Origin: Zeus faber
Lineage: Eukaryota > Chordata > Actinopteri > Zeiformes > Zeidae
DNA: 64,000 bases
Direction of reading: 5' to 3'
Assembly (NCBI GenBank): GCA_960531495.1
Contig: OY482853.1
Coordinates: forward strand, 27,331,411 to 27,395,410
The position numbers and the translations under genes were made by a program. Shown piece by piece: positions 13,020-24,002 of this stretch; position 1 is the stretch's first letter; every line of letters starts with the position of its first letter. The notes under the pieces are model-generated. The model was not told the origin of the DNA. It searched no databases and saw only the letters and a list, made by a program, of their open reading frames with translations.

Positions 13020-13650
13020 GAGGTTAATTATAAATATAAATCTGAGTCACCCCGCCCCTGTCCGACCACACAACCTCATACTCGACCTCCCCAATGACGT
13101 GTGACCACGAAGGGCCCTTGCCACTTCGCGAGCAATTTGGAGCTGGAGGTAGGGAGCATAGTCCACTAGGACTGAAACAGAATGATACCCATACCATACC
13201 GAGTATTTCGCCTCCACTAGGGGGAGGGGCCTCAATGGAGTGGTTAGTGTAGCCGGAGGATTGATGAATCTGTACTCGGGTCATGCGGCGCACCATTAAC
13301 GTACATCTGCCCAAATGCTCGGCCAATAGAAGCGGGCCATTAATGCCTAGAGTGTTTTATTATGTCCGAGGCGACCGGCCATCAGTTATGGTGGCTTTTC
13401 AGAACCACCAACTGGGTAAATTGCTGTCCTCTCGGGAGTGTCACGGCTCACTCGATACAACCTGTCCCTAATCACAGAGGAATACAGAGTGAGTGAGCAC
13501 GGCGTCTGGGTGCACCAATTAACTATCGATTATAGCTACATGATCAAAGGCCACACGCAGGGTATTGTCCCACAATTTCTCTAGTGGAAAATCATCCGTG
13601 GAGGGGACCACTGGGACTGGGGAGGCCCGAGCAGGATCCTCCTCCGCTCT
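13020..13650 (-). pseudogene. Gypsy integrase remnant lying upstream of RT
   Basis: On the minus strand 13650-13519 gives the linker DDFPLEKLWDNTLRVAFDHV. Next comes DRLYRVSRDTPER at about 13470, then MAGRLGHNKTL and MARFYWPSIWADV (about 13390-13310), which is the HHCC zinc-binding region of a Ty3/gypsy integrase. At about 13250-13180 are RPLPLVEA and VLVDYA. At 13180-13020 is the C-terminal GEVEYEVVWSDRGGVTQIYI region that normally follows the core domain. Most of the DDE core between VDYA and the C-terminus is deleted. Confidence 0.8.
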
Positions 13651-13734
13651 TGACCCTGTAGCAACCATTAACGGCCCCTCAGCATCACCGCATGCCACAC
13701 CACACTCACAATCACAATCGAGGACGCACGCGCC

Positions 13735-14742
13735 CTTGTGGATTAATGGGACTTCTGTCGACAGGGTGAGCAGCTTCAGATATCTGGGAGTCCACATCAC
13801 AGAGGACTTAACATGGACTGTACACACAGACACTCTGGTGAGAAAGGCGAGGCAGCGTCTTTACCACCTCAGGCAGCTGAGGAAATTCCGGGTCTCGGTG
13901 AGGATCCTCAAGTCCTTCTACTCTGGAGCAGTGGAGAGCATCCTGACAGGCAACATCACTGCCTGGTTTGGGAACTGTACTGCCCAGGACAGGCGGGCCC
14001 TGCAGAGGGTGGTGCGTTCAGCTGAACGTACCACTGGAACTACCCCCCCCTTGCAGGAGTTATACACCAGGAGGTGTAGTAGCAGAGCTCGCAGGATCAT
14101 GAAGGATCCTCATCACCCCAACAACGGACTGTTCCAGCTGCTGCGGTCAGGCAAGCGCCTCCGCAGTCACGCAGCGAGAACAGAGAGACTGAGACGGAGT
14201 TTCTTCCCGCAAGCCATAAGAACTGTCAATGCTGACCTCACCAGGGGTCCTAACTGAGCCATACACTAGGCTCCACTACCTACTGTACTGTATGTAGCAT
14301 ACTGTAACGCATACTGTGTCACTGTTCAGGGTTGTTCTTGATGCCGTATTGCTGCGCCGTACTGTTGTATACTGTGCTGTATTATCCCAAACACTACCTC
14401 ACTCTATTCACATTCACATGCCACTTTAAGTCACATGCCACTTTAATGCACATATCTGTATATACATAGGCATATTCCCTCTCTCTATTCCATTTTATTT
14501 CTTTTTATTTTTATTGTATTTTATTCTTTATATTTTTTATTTTATTCTATAAGTATTCCACTTACTGTATTACGTTTTAGGAGTCAGTTAGTCGGCCTAT
14601 AGAAAGAAATTTTTTTTTTTTTTTTTTCCTAGGACATATTGTGTGCTATCACCGGGTGCATTGCATTACATTTCACTGCATATATGTATGAAAGTATGTA
14701 TATGTATGTGACAAATAAAAATCTTGAATCTTGAATCTTGAA
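13735..14742 (+). mobile_element. LINE 3' end (Jockey superfamily, CR1/L2/Rex1 group) inserted into the gypsy element
   Basis: The open frame from about 13735 to 14257 encodes the end of a non-LTR reverse transcriptase: VSSFRYLGVHITEDLTWTVH, then a coiled RKARQRLYHLRQLRKF segment, ILTGNITAWFGNC, and RRCSSRARRI. A stop follows and then about 480 bases of 3' UTR that end at 14719-14742 in tandem ATCTTGA units, the short-repeat tail typical of these LINEs. It is truncated at its 5' end, as usual after aborted reverse transcription. The reading frame is open for about 170 codons with no stop, so it is younger than the host gypsy. Two more copies of its tail are at 26310-26399 and 33730-33840. Confidence 0.88.
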
Positions 14743-14784
14743 CATTTCCCTACTGACCATGAGCACACTACCCCAGCCTCACTT

Positions 14785-14900
14785 ATTAAAGTGTCAAACC
14801 CTGGCCAATCCGTACCCAAAATCAGGGAGTGCGACAGGCGGGAACGAACCGCAGCCTTCACATTATGCGCTTCTTATGCCTTCACCAAAGCCCCGGGTCG
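14785..14900 (-). pseudogene. Gypsy protease C-terminal remnant
   Basis: The minus-strand reading VKAAVRSRLSHSLILGTDWP followed by GFDTL is the conserved end of the retropepsin region in this gypsy group (usually L-x-LGTDWPGF). The catalytic DTG part was not seen. Confidence 0.65.
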
Positions 14901-15074
14901 AACCAGGCGTTGCTTGTCACAGCATGCCTTGGCACCTTATCCTCCCCGTGGCGCTCCTGCCTCCCAGCGATGGCTGTGGTGTGGACACTGGAACCCAGCC
15001 CTGCACCGGCCAGGGGCCAGGAGTTTTGCTGGCCGCCATGGGTCTGCCCCGTCATCACAGGAGCTCACACCGGT

Positions 15075-15190
15075 GAGGAAGCGGTCCAGCTGGCCATGGC
15101 GGAAGTTGAAGTTGCGCTCGTCTTCCAGCTCAGCAATGCGCTTCCGCAGCCAGCGGTTCGTCTCCAGTGTTCCTTCCATGGGTCCCTGGC
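15075..15190 (-). other. Exon-like open segment between LTR and protease of the gypsy element
   Basis: On the minus strand, TTTTGGCCAG is followed by an ATG at 15179 and about 36 codons of charged, helix-like sequence (LRKRIAELEDERNFNFRHGQ). The segment ends at a good donor-like GTGAGC near 15073. It may be the start of the element's gag, or a captured exon. I do not recognise the protein. The solo LTR at 18.6-18.9 kb diverges exactly after the same GGCCAG. Confidence 0.3.
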
Positions 15191-15403
15191 CAAAAAGTGA
15201 ACATAAAGAAATAATGCAATGATCAGAACGTGTGCCTCACAATCTGGTCTGCAGGGATATGTCTCCTGCACCACGTGACCCCCACTGTAAGACAAAACAA
15301 CACGTAAGAAAACTCTCCCAGCCGGGTCTGATTAATCAGCGCTAATGAGGCTGTTTAGCCATCACTTGCAGACTGTAGCTAAACCACGCCTCCGTGTCTG
15401 CAA
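15190..15403 (-). repeat. 5' LTR of the Gmr1-type element
   Basis: It matches the repeat at 11606-11735 and, over a longer stretch, the solo LTR at 18568-18929. Similarity to the latter runs to the shared block TTTTGGCCAG (minus strand, near 15190), after which the two diverge. It has the same orientation as the pol fragments. Confidence 0.65.
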
Positions 15404-18400
15404 AACTGTGTTTAATGACGTTGCATTAAACTTACCAGAGATTTCTAAAAGATGCTAAGCCGAGCAGGACATTTATCAATATTTACAAATAAGACCCATC
15501 TCCAACTTCAATTAAAATGTATTTTTTGAGAAACCTAACTGTAATTTAGAACAAAAATAAACAGACATTTCATAGGACAAAATAGAGTAAAATAGGCAGG
15601 CAGATAGAGGGAAATTGTAATTGTCTCAACAGCTCACATCAAAACAGGCAACACAATAATAAAGTAAAAAATAAAAGATAAAAATAAGGCAGGCCATGTC
15701 CAAAAATAAAATATACGGTCCTATACAATAACTTGTGAAATAATCATTGAACCAGAAAGATGAACATAAGAAAGAAATGGTGACATTAAATAAATAATAA
15801 TAAATAAGTCTTAAACAGTAAACAGAAATTGCCAATAAGCTTATAAACCACCCAAAAAAAATCACAGTAAACATACACTTCTGTATTAACAAGTACACAT
15901 TCTGGTGGTTGTGCAAATGTTTTATTTTATTATACATACTGTTTTACAGACCAGTCATGAATGGTAGATTGACACTGTGGCCACTCTGGCTCTCTCTCAA
16001 AGCACTGCAAGCTTCTTATAGTAAATACCCCACATTCACCCACTCATACATAACACATGATCATAGTCCTTATTCATAGTTTGCTGAAGAAAATACAAAC
16101 ATAATACTGAAGTGTGAATAATAATAATGACCTTTATTTGTAAAGCACCATAACTCAAAGTGCGTTACATTAAAATAAGGCCATAAGATATTGACAATAA
16201 AAGCAAAGCAAGCAAGACAAAATGCAAATACAAAGTTGAATAATAAAATAATTAAAATAATGAAATAAATTAAAAACAGGGTCAGAATCAGCAAATTATT
16301 TTCTTATTTCAGTGGAGTCGTGGATTTTACTATCATGTAACTTTTCTTGCCTGCATTGCCATTCTTCACAATAACTGTTTCTTTCTCATCCACGTTCTAG
16401 AATTGCCTAGATACACATACACACAACTATTCACCATGGGTTTCTTACACTGTTGGCCAAATATCTCTCCATTTAAAAAAATACTTACACAAAGTATTTT
16501 TAGATCATACACAATGATCCTCAACCATGGGTACCAGTTGTCACACAAACGACTTCTGAAGGAGGAAATAAACATTCACCGTAAGTTTCTTAAACTGTTG
16601 GCCATAAATCACATCCAGATTTTTTCCCCTATATCCCATCTCTTACTTCTATCTTACCTTTAAACTTTTTAAAACTCTTCTTTACCTTTTTTAGACTCTA
16701 AACTTTGGGGGAATATCTTTGGGGAATGAGGGTGCGACGTCATCGTTCAGTAGAATAACCTAAAAAAGATTGCATGATTGTACCGAGGTAGCAACCTTAA
16801 GATGGTTTCAATGGCTTAAGGTTACTTAAGGTTCAATGAGACTGAACAAGTATGCAGCCTCTTGAGCCAATACAAACCACAGCCCCTCTCAAATCATTCT
16901 CTCGTGATATTCATGCCAGCGGGTCCTTGACAATTATACAAATACCACCACGGGGAAAAATCAACTTGGGAATTATAAAATTACCATTGGACGAGGGATT
17001 TATGACCTGCAGGGTTGCGTATAGCGACACATGTGCACATCACAACACAAATTTATATACGCAGAAATATGTGCTCAGATACAAGCACACATGCATCCAC
17101 ACACATCCCTTCCAATCACACATACCCTCCTTGTCCTGTGATTCACATTGGTGGAGGGTGGGGTGGGAAAGCCGGAGTTGAGTTAAGTGGATGCACGTTC
17201 AGCAGCTGGTCTCATATGACCACCATACCTCCGGACATTATCGCCAGAGTGGCCAACGCTCGGATTCAATCATCCGTAAATCACAGACTGACCTGTCGCA
17301 CTTTGTGCCCCGGATCCTTCCACAGGGGGAAAATACACAAGTTGGTCTTCCATGTATCAGTCATTTTCATTTGCGTGAGAGTCGTTCGTCCATCAAGGGT
17401 AAGGCTGCTGCAAATAGCCATCCAAGTCAAGATGCACCGCAGCAATGTTTAATGATTCTGAAGTCCTCTTCAGAGGTTGCTCTAAACCATTTTGTCCTTC
17501 TTGAAATGTCTTTTGCCTATTTGCATGTAATTGGCATTCTGTGATTTTGATGCATAGTTACATCAAGGCAATTGGGGAACTTGCTAAGGTCTAGTCTCAT
17601 GACAAGGTGCAAGGTATCTGATATGGGGTCCAATGAAACTGAGTATAGCTGAGGCTATTCTCACTCAAAGGACCTACTACTCGCTGTTTGGGACACCAGC
17701 CTACAAGTTTGCATGACACTCTGAATTTGTGGCACGACCAAGCCATTTGTAGTACTGGAAGTAGGTTGGCAATAAATGTGTTAGCGATAAGTTGATATCA
17801 TCACGCCAGTATAGGATTAGGTTGCTTGAAAAAAGGAAACTTTCAAACACCGAAATGCAGTTTTAATATTAGATGTCACGATGTATAGACTATAAGTTCA
17901 CATAACAGTATAAGAAAAGCTACCGCTGTTAGGAATTCCCCTATCAACCTGGACCCCAACTGACCTGTATGAAGAAGACAGGCGCATGTGTGAGGTACTA
18001 GAATTGCTCCAATGCCAGAGGAGAGGAGGAACTTATCAGACCCCAAACCTATAGTAGCTCTTCTTATTCTCTCATTCAATCTCTAACTTCCTCTTGAAGG
18101 CTCCCCCACATTTTTTTTTTCTGATACGCTATCTACCTGTCTCCTTCTTTCCTGGAATACAATGACATTGTGCATTGAATCACAGAACTGTTGTTCACCC
18201 ATGACTGATATACGCACTAGAAATTTCACCTAATAAAGCCAAAGCGCTGAAACACAATGTGTACCTGTGTCTTATAGGACGGCGTCCTAAAGTGTCGGTA
18301 GGAGTGAATGTGGGATGCAAAATTATTTGTAATTAATAATTCTTGTCTTGTAATTACCCCATAAGTTCAAAACGGGTGTGGCAGTTTCGCCTACCATACA

Positions 18401-18567
18401 CCACCCAAGTGGTGTTTTCAGGGTCCTCCAGCACCAAGACCACCACAAGGTCACCACAGGTGCAAACGTATTGGCGACGTCACCACTTAAACAGGAAGTA
18501 GGTTTGTCTTCTGAAAACTTAGTCCAATTTTCACAAAACTTGGTTCCCAAGTCCAGTTTTCCCGACT
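15404..18567. other. Intergenic, no gene; probable LINE tail at about 16115-16215
   Basis: The sequence is AT-rich. At 16115-16215 a run of AATAATAATAATGACC plus TTTATTTGTAAAGC-type sequence resembles the reverse complement of an L2-like LINE 3' end. No other family was recognised, and the open frames at 16852-17544 look random. Confidence 0.4.
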
Positions 18568-18929
18568 GAATCTAGTGCCACTTGTTGCATCTGGTTGGCC
18601 TAAAGGGGGCACTTTGGACACGGCAGGGTTTAATTAAAGGTAGAAGAAACAAAAAGGCTCACTGGCCAAAACGAGAACATGAAACAGAATTATATTAATC
18701 ATCGTCAGGGTCTGTCTTGAGATCTGGTCCACAGGGACATGCCTCCTGCACCACGCGATCCCAACTGCAAGAAAAAAAACCACATAATAAAGCTCTTCCA
18801 GCCAGGTCCGGCCAATCAGTGCTAATGAGGCTGATTAGGCAGACACAGTACAGTTGCGCCGTGGCAGGCGGAAGCCAGCGCCGTTACCCACAGACCGTGG
18901 CTTAACCATGCCCCCCTCGTCTGCCACAA
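18568..18929 (-). repeat. Probable solo LTR of the Gmr1-type gypsy family
   Basis: On the minus strand it begins TGTGGCAGACG near 18929. It shares the blocks AATCAGCCTCATTAG, TTCTTGCAGT and CGTGGTGCAGGAG with the LTRs at 11.6 and 15.2-15.4 kb, in the same order and orientation. No pol sequence lies beside it, so it is most simply a solo LTR left by LTR-LTR recombination. The exact ends are uncertain. Confidence 0.6.
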
Positions 18930-19423
18930 ATATTATTATTATTATTTTAATTGTGCTGAAAACCGGGACAACATCAAGCCAGCTTGCATGCATTTCAAAT
19001 GCATGAATTTATATGCATGAAGCATCCCGTTTTGAATTGAACTGCTCCTGCAGGAAGAGAGCGACTTCGAAGAGGTCAGACTGGGCTTTCTGTCTGAACA
19101 ATCCCAACAACTTGACATGCCTACGCAGTGCTGACATACTAATATTAATGCTATCCTCCCTAAGTAACATTAATATTTCCCAGCGCCATCATTGCCCAGT
19201 TTTTCATCCTGTAGCAAACATAAACAATAACAATGTCTGAATTCAATACTGATTTGTCTGTATGTGTGTCAATCAATCAATGTGTGGTTGTCAAGGCTGG
19301 TTCTAGCCTATCATAGGCTGGATATGACACATGTGGCTCTGTCTGACAGAATATCTGTCAAGCCAAAGAGGAAGTTTTTTTGTTATTTTTACCATTTTAT
19401 CACATATTTTTTATCATATTATT

Positions 19424-20600
19424 TATCACGATTAGTAAACCATTTTGGGGAACGGAATTATTTTATGGCATTTTGTAAATCAACAGAAAACTGCCTTCAC
19501 AATAATAATGTATTTCATAAATCTATCAGTAAATAAACTAAGGTACATGGTTTAACTAACTTAAAATGTAGAGGATATATAATGAAATTAATTTTGTGTA
19601 GTGGGCTACACCAAAAACCCCAAAATAATGAAAATATTTTAAAACATACACAATAAATACACGTTCCTTCTATTATGAATTTCCTTATGGTTATTGTTAC
19701 CAGTAATTATAAATCAGTAAGATTGTATACATTGATATCTCTGGAATGTCTATAAATGTTGATAGTGTTGTAATTGGGTTTTTATTTTGTGGAACTTACT
19801 CTAGTGTGTGTCAGTTGTCCTCAGAAGCGTGTATATTTCTGACATTTAATACACTGCACTTTGATTAATTCAATGGTCTTCTGGTAATACTTTAATTTAA
19901 TTTGTTTTAAACATAATAAAGTTTAATAGTAACAAAATAATACCTGTCACTTTTCAACTTTGTATAGTTAAGAGTTTGTTTATTATATTCCTTTAGTTAA
20001 AGTCCATTTGCAACTATATCTGTGCGTTTTGTTATCTTGGAGATTTTTTTTGTTGACTAGACTGCAGTACCATCACGTGATCTGTGTACTCCGTCATTGC
20101 GCATGCACGCAAGGATTTCAACGTTGCATACATCTGTGCGTGGCGCGATTTTGGTGAGGTAGCAATTGTTGATCACAAACTTCTTCGATGATAATGAACT
20201 GATCTGGATTAAACGTGGACAACACCATGTTGGAATTGCCCCGAATACACAGCTTTTTCATTTCGTCAGTGGCTTCATCGGATCCATGACATCCATAAAG
20301 TTCTGACGTCAGTTAAATATGTACGTGTCGCCATCTTGCTGAAGTTTTGATTGTTGAACAATCACTAGACTGCAGTACCATCACAAGACCTGTGCGTGCA
20401 GTCATTTGCGCATAAGCGCAGATTGTGGAAATGATAAAAAAAAAGTTATTCCACAATAATGGACCGATCTGGATCAAATGGCATGTCAGAACTGCCCTGA
20501 ATACACATTTTATTCATCTTGTCTGTGAGCGCGTCGGATCAATGACATCCATAAATCACTGATCTGTCAGTTTTTCCTGTGAATCAACAACTTATTTTTC
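19424..20600 (-). repeat. Unnamed dispersed repeat, copy 1, with an internal duplication
   Basis: Long stretches match 27636-27894 and then 30163-30690 in the same order, so this is the intact form of a family whose second copy is split. Shared blocks include CAGAAAACTGCC, GGTTTTTATTTTGT, TCTTCTGGTAATACTTTAA, TTCTGACGTCAGTT and CATGTTGGAA. Within this copy, about 20055-20330 and 20360-20560 are diverged duplicates, both starting GACTGCAGTACCATCAC. On its right it adjoins a decayed OB-fold reading frame (20585-21040, minus), which may belong to the same element. No terminal inverted repeat was found. Confidence 0.7.
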
Positions 20601-21040
20601 ACAGCATCTGGTGTAGTTGCTGTTGATGTTTTATCCAGGTCAATGTTGATAATGTTAGTGACTATACTGGTCTCAGTGTAGGTGGCACACAAGTAGCCAC
20701 CCTGCAGAAAATGTTTCTCTATAGTAACAGCATCACATGTACTTTTCCAAGGACTTCTGCAGTACAGACATTGGCACTGTTACTGTAACAGTAAGCATTC
20801 TGTCATTGTTTAGTTTTAGAATGCCACTGATGTTTGTCTAGTACTGTATAAAGCACTGAGTTGGTTACCCTTACAGCTTTGACAGCGGTGAAATTGGCCG
20901 TTAATGTTGAAGGTGTCTTGTTTCCCCCCACACGACAGGCATATGTGCTTGTCTGTAAAAGCGGCTAAGGTTATTTTGGCAACAGCTTCCTCTTGGATGT
21001 TAAGGTCAGTCACAGTGTCCAGGAAGGACACCTCTACCAT
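20585..21040 (-). pseudogene. Broken OB-fold/zinc-ribbon (RPA-like) reading frame
   Basis: The minus strand from 21040 reads an OB-fold-like stretch (SFLDTVTDLNIQEEAVAKI), then two CxxC pairs spaced as a zinc ribbon: CLSCGG, about 15 residues, CQSCKG. After a frameshift at about 20818 it continues LKLNNDRMLTVTVTV, and after a second at about 20715 it continues with EKHFLQGGYLCATYTETSI. Fish genomes hold many multicopy proteins of this plan, related to the zinc-ribbon OB-fold of replication protein A and probably spread by mobile elements. The family link rests on memory and layout only. The frame is closed by at least two frameshifts. Confidence 0.5.
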
Positions 21041-21585
21041 AACTACAATTTCTGTGTTCTTCGTACATGTGCCGGCTCCTTAGGGAATTTATTAAATAGG
21101 ATTGGGTATATTTCACTGATTTAATTTGGTCGTGTTGTCAGCAATGGAACATTCTTGCAATTCAATGACGTTCCATTATCGGCGTAACAAATGCAACACC
21201 TACCTCGTACCTCCATAAGCATTAGGCATTGTGCTAGTATGATAACGTAAAGAAAGAGCATGTGTGGTACTACTACATAACATAAAGTGTAACCCGCTAT
21301 ATAAACGACAAACAATAGGTGTACTTACTTAGGCTTACGCTTGGAAGCATTTCTCAGCTTGACCAGTGTTTGCTAGCTGGCTGATGTGGAGAACTTGCCA
21401 TGCATGTCCAAAGAGAAGACCATACCATGGTGAAATTCTTCAGAGGGAAGTTTAGATAGAGAAGTTGAAATAATGTATTTGCGTTGCTCATGCATGCTTT
21501 ATGTCTGTGATGCTGTGCAAGAAGCCTGCAATAGTATCCTACTGTCTGCTGCGCTTTTTTAAATCTACTTGTCTTCTGGTAATAC

Positions 21586-21804
21586 TGTAGCGTCCCGGGG
21601 TAATAGTGGACTGCATTTCCCAGAGTGCCCTGGGGTGAAGGGAAGGAAATTAGGTGAGAGTCCACAGGGAACAGGGGTTGGTAAGATGTACTTCCTGCTA
21701 GAGTTGGTCAAGAGTTGTTTGAGAGTTGGTATAAAAAAACACATTCTTGTTTTACCACTGGAACAACTCGAGTCGTTCTCCATCTCCCCTCGCTGCGCGC
21801 TACA
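21586..21804 (+). repeat. 5' LTR of gypsy element 2
   Basis: It starts TGTAGCG and ends CGCTACA, a perfect 7-base inverted pair. A TATA-like TATAAAAAAA lies at about 21730. The primer-binding site follows directly. Confidence 0.75.
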
Positions 21805-21822
21805 TTGGTGTCAGAAGTGGGA
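21805..21822 (+). other. tRNA-Leu-like primer-binding site of gypsy element 2
   Basis: TTGGTGTCAGAAGTGGGA directly follows the LTR. TGGTGTCAGAAGTGGG is complementary to a CCA-ended tRNA 3' end of leucine type. The same site is present on the minus strand at 26868-26884 next to the third gypsy LTR. Confidence 0.65.
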
Positions 21823-22119
21823 CTTACAAATGTCTACAATAGGGAGAAGGATAAATTTCTCCACCGCCTAAAAGTCAATGAGTGCGTGGCACGGCCACGT
21901 GAGAAGCAGTGACTTCACACCCCCTCCCTGGAGTGCTAGAGAGAGCAAGATAACGGCGACCTACCAGATGGGTCCAGCGCCCCGCGATCAATGGTGAGTC
22001 AATTGGACATCGCCACCTCTGAAATGGCGCGGAGAAGAGGAGCAGAGGATCCTGTTGCTAGACTACAATCGGCGAGAGTGACAGAGGATGGCGCCCGATG
22101 GAGAACCACTAAGTTGCCG

Positions 22120-22830
22120 CGGTTTGGTGGAGAGGAGCCCATAGAAAACTAACTCATCCAGGTTCGACTGGCTGCTCAACTTAATTCCTGGATGGCTGAG
22201 GAAACTGCTGTTCACGTTGCTCTCTCCCTGGAAGGAAAAGCGCTACAAATTCTCATAGACCGGCAGCCAGAGGAAAAGCTCGACTGGCCAGCCATTGAGA
22301 GGGCATTACAGTATCATTTTGGTCACCGGATTTAACTTGAAGATGTTAGGGATCAGCTTGTCAACTGCCGGAGGGGACTTGGAGAGAGCCTGGGTGCGTA
22401 CGCTGTGGACCTTAGCCTCTACACATGGCACCGGTATCCTACCTTTGATGCAGAAACACAGGAAGAACTTGCTCTCCAAGCCCTCATCTGGGGGCTACGT
22501 CCAGAATGCCTCTGCGAACACATCTGCCTTGACGGACCAAGGACCTTGACAGTGGCCCTAACTGAAGCAGAACGTGTCGAGCACGTGTTTTGTACGGGGG
22601 AGCATTCTCCAATTGCAAGTCATCATGTGTGGACCAGCATGACAGCGATGGGGAAGAGGTAACCCGGCAAGCCAGCCCTGTTCACCCACCGGGACCGAGG
22701 CAACAGATGGGGAGGCCGGCTTGGCAGTCCACTGGGGACTGCTACGGATGTGGGGAGCCAGGCCACATTGCACGCTATTGCCTGGCCCCGGCTCCACGAT
22801 GCCTGGAGCCCCAGCCGTCATCAAACTAGA
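22120..22830 (+). pseudogene. Gag remnant with zinc knuckle, gypsy element 2
   Basis: Reading frames interrupted by stops (for example near 22150 and 22336) give gag-like sequence: LPRFGGEEP, then QLNSWMAEETAVHVALSLEG, then a stretch ending VEHVF. The CCHC zinc knuckle is at 22740-22781. The zinc knuckle packages retrotransposon RNA in intact relatives. Confidence 0.75.
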
Positions 22831-22922
22831 GCAGGGAAGCGCAACGAGGGGACCGCTGCCCACCCACACACCTCCCACTAGCGCCCAATGGCGGCTCAGC
22901 CGGCTGGGCCGGCACACGGACT

Positions 22923-23375
22923 TGTACATTTACATTTACATTTACATTTAGTCATTTAGCAGACGCTTTTATCCAAAGCGACTTACAAGGGAAAATAACA
23001 TTCAAGCTACATTGCGACAGAGATTAGTGTAACAACAACATTAGTGTAACAATAAATACTGCTAGGTAGTGCTAAGTAATTTTTGGTTAGGAGAGGAGGT
23101 ACTCACTGAAGAGCTGGGTCTTCAAGTGCTTTTTAAAGACAGAGAGGGAGGTCCCTGCTCTGGTCATTTTTGGCAGCTCGTTCCACCAACGTGGAACTAC
23201 AAATGAGAATAGCCTGGATTGCCGTGGCTGTACGGCCGGCAGAGCCAGGCGACGCTCATTTGACGAGCGCAGCATCCGGGGGGCAACATGTGCTCTTACA
23301 AGAGCATTTAAGTAGACGAGAGCATTCCCAGCAATCACTCTGTAGGCCAGCATAAGAGACTTGAACTTGATGCGT
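22923..23375 (-). mobile_element. LINE 3' end inserted in gypsy element 2
   Basis: The minus strand encodes the last part of a non-LTR reverse transcriptase (FKSLMLAYRVIAGNALVYLN, later PRWWNELPKMTRAGTSLSVF and FKKHLKTQLF). A 3' UTR follows with the widespread fish motif AGCAGACGCTTTTATCCAAA (in the opposite strand) and a tail of tandem TGTAAA units at 22925-22950. Gypsy reading resumes on both sides, so this inserted later. Confidence 0.8.
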
Positions 23376-24002
23376 ACCTGGACTGTGGCTTGGATGGCAC
23401 CCGCTGGCAGAGCCCTGGTGGATGCGGGGTCCACCATCTACTTGGTCCGCCCTGGAACTCTGCAAGGCACTGCTGGTCGTCTGCCACGGGGATGGAGGCC
23501 CACGAAGTTTCGCAACACGACAGTGACTGCCGGAAGAGCGAGAATGCGTGGAAAGGGGTCACTCCATGTGTCTGTTGCCGGCTGCAGGAGTGACCACCAG
23601 TTCCTGCAGGCCACCATCCAGGACCCCTGCATCATCAGACTGGACCTGTCGGCCAAGTGGTAGGCTATAGAGGATTTTCCTAGGTCAAAGCTTTACCTGC
23701 GCATAGGGACTGTGACACTCCACGCCAGCAGTGAAGATGGGGCACAAAAGGCCTCCGCATCACTACCAGCCACCAGGGGACCCTCTACGTCCCCGCCAGC
23801 CACCCGGGGGTCCTCCACACCACAGCTGTCAGCTGAGACCAGGCAGGGAGTGGATCATCTGTTCGAGAGGAGCTGCGAGGATCTGGAGGCTGACAGGAGG
23901 GGCCAGCTGTGAGAGCTACTGGAAGCGTTTTCGGATATCTTCCCTGCGAAGAATGAGACCAGAGATGCTTGCCCCATTCGCCTGTGCCACCATTGTCTGC
24001 CC

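Larger units (their letters stand above)
11606..15403 (-). mobile_element. Degenerate Ty3/gypsy LTR retrotransposon of Gmr1 type (PR-IN-RT-RH order), interrupted by a LINE
   Basis: Read on the minus strand the element runs from a 5' LTR (about 15190-15403) through protease (about 14870-14790), a linker (about 13650-13519), integrase zinc-binding domain (about 13480-13300), integrase C-terminus (about 13180-13020), reverse transcriptase (about 13000-12388) and RNase H (12210-11731) to a 3' LTR (about 11735-11606). Integrase before RT is the reverse of ordinary gypsy order and defines Gmr1-like elements, first described from cod. Gag is nearly absent, the integrase catalytic core is missing, and stops and frameshifts are many. 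A plus-strand LINE end at 13735-14742 sits between protease and linker. The element cannot be active. Confidence 0.85.

Noticed and set aside
14731..15222. 163-codon plus-strand open frame
   Set aside because: It lies opposite the gypsy protease and exon-like segment, which read convincingly on the minus strand. The plus-strand peptide matches nothing.
11731..15300. Functional retroviral-like polyprotein
   Set aside because: Every domain is broken by stops, frameshifts or deletions, and the catalytic cores of RT and integrase are missing.
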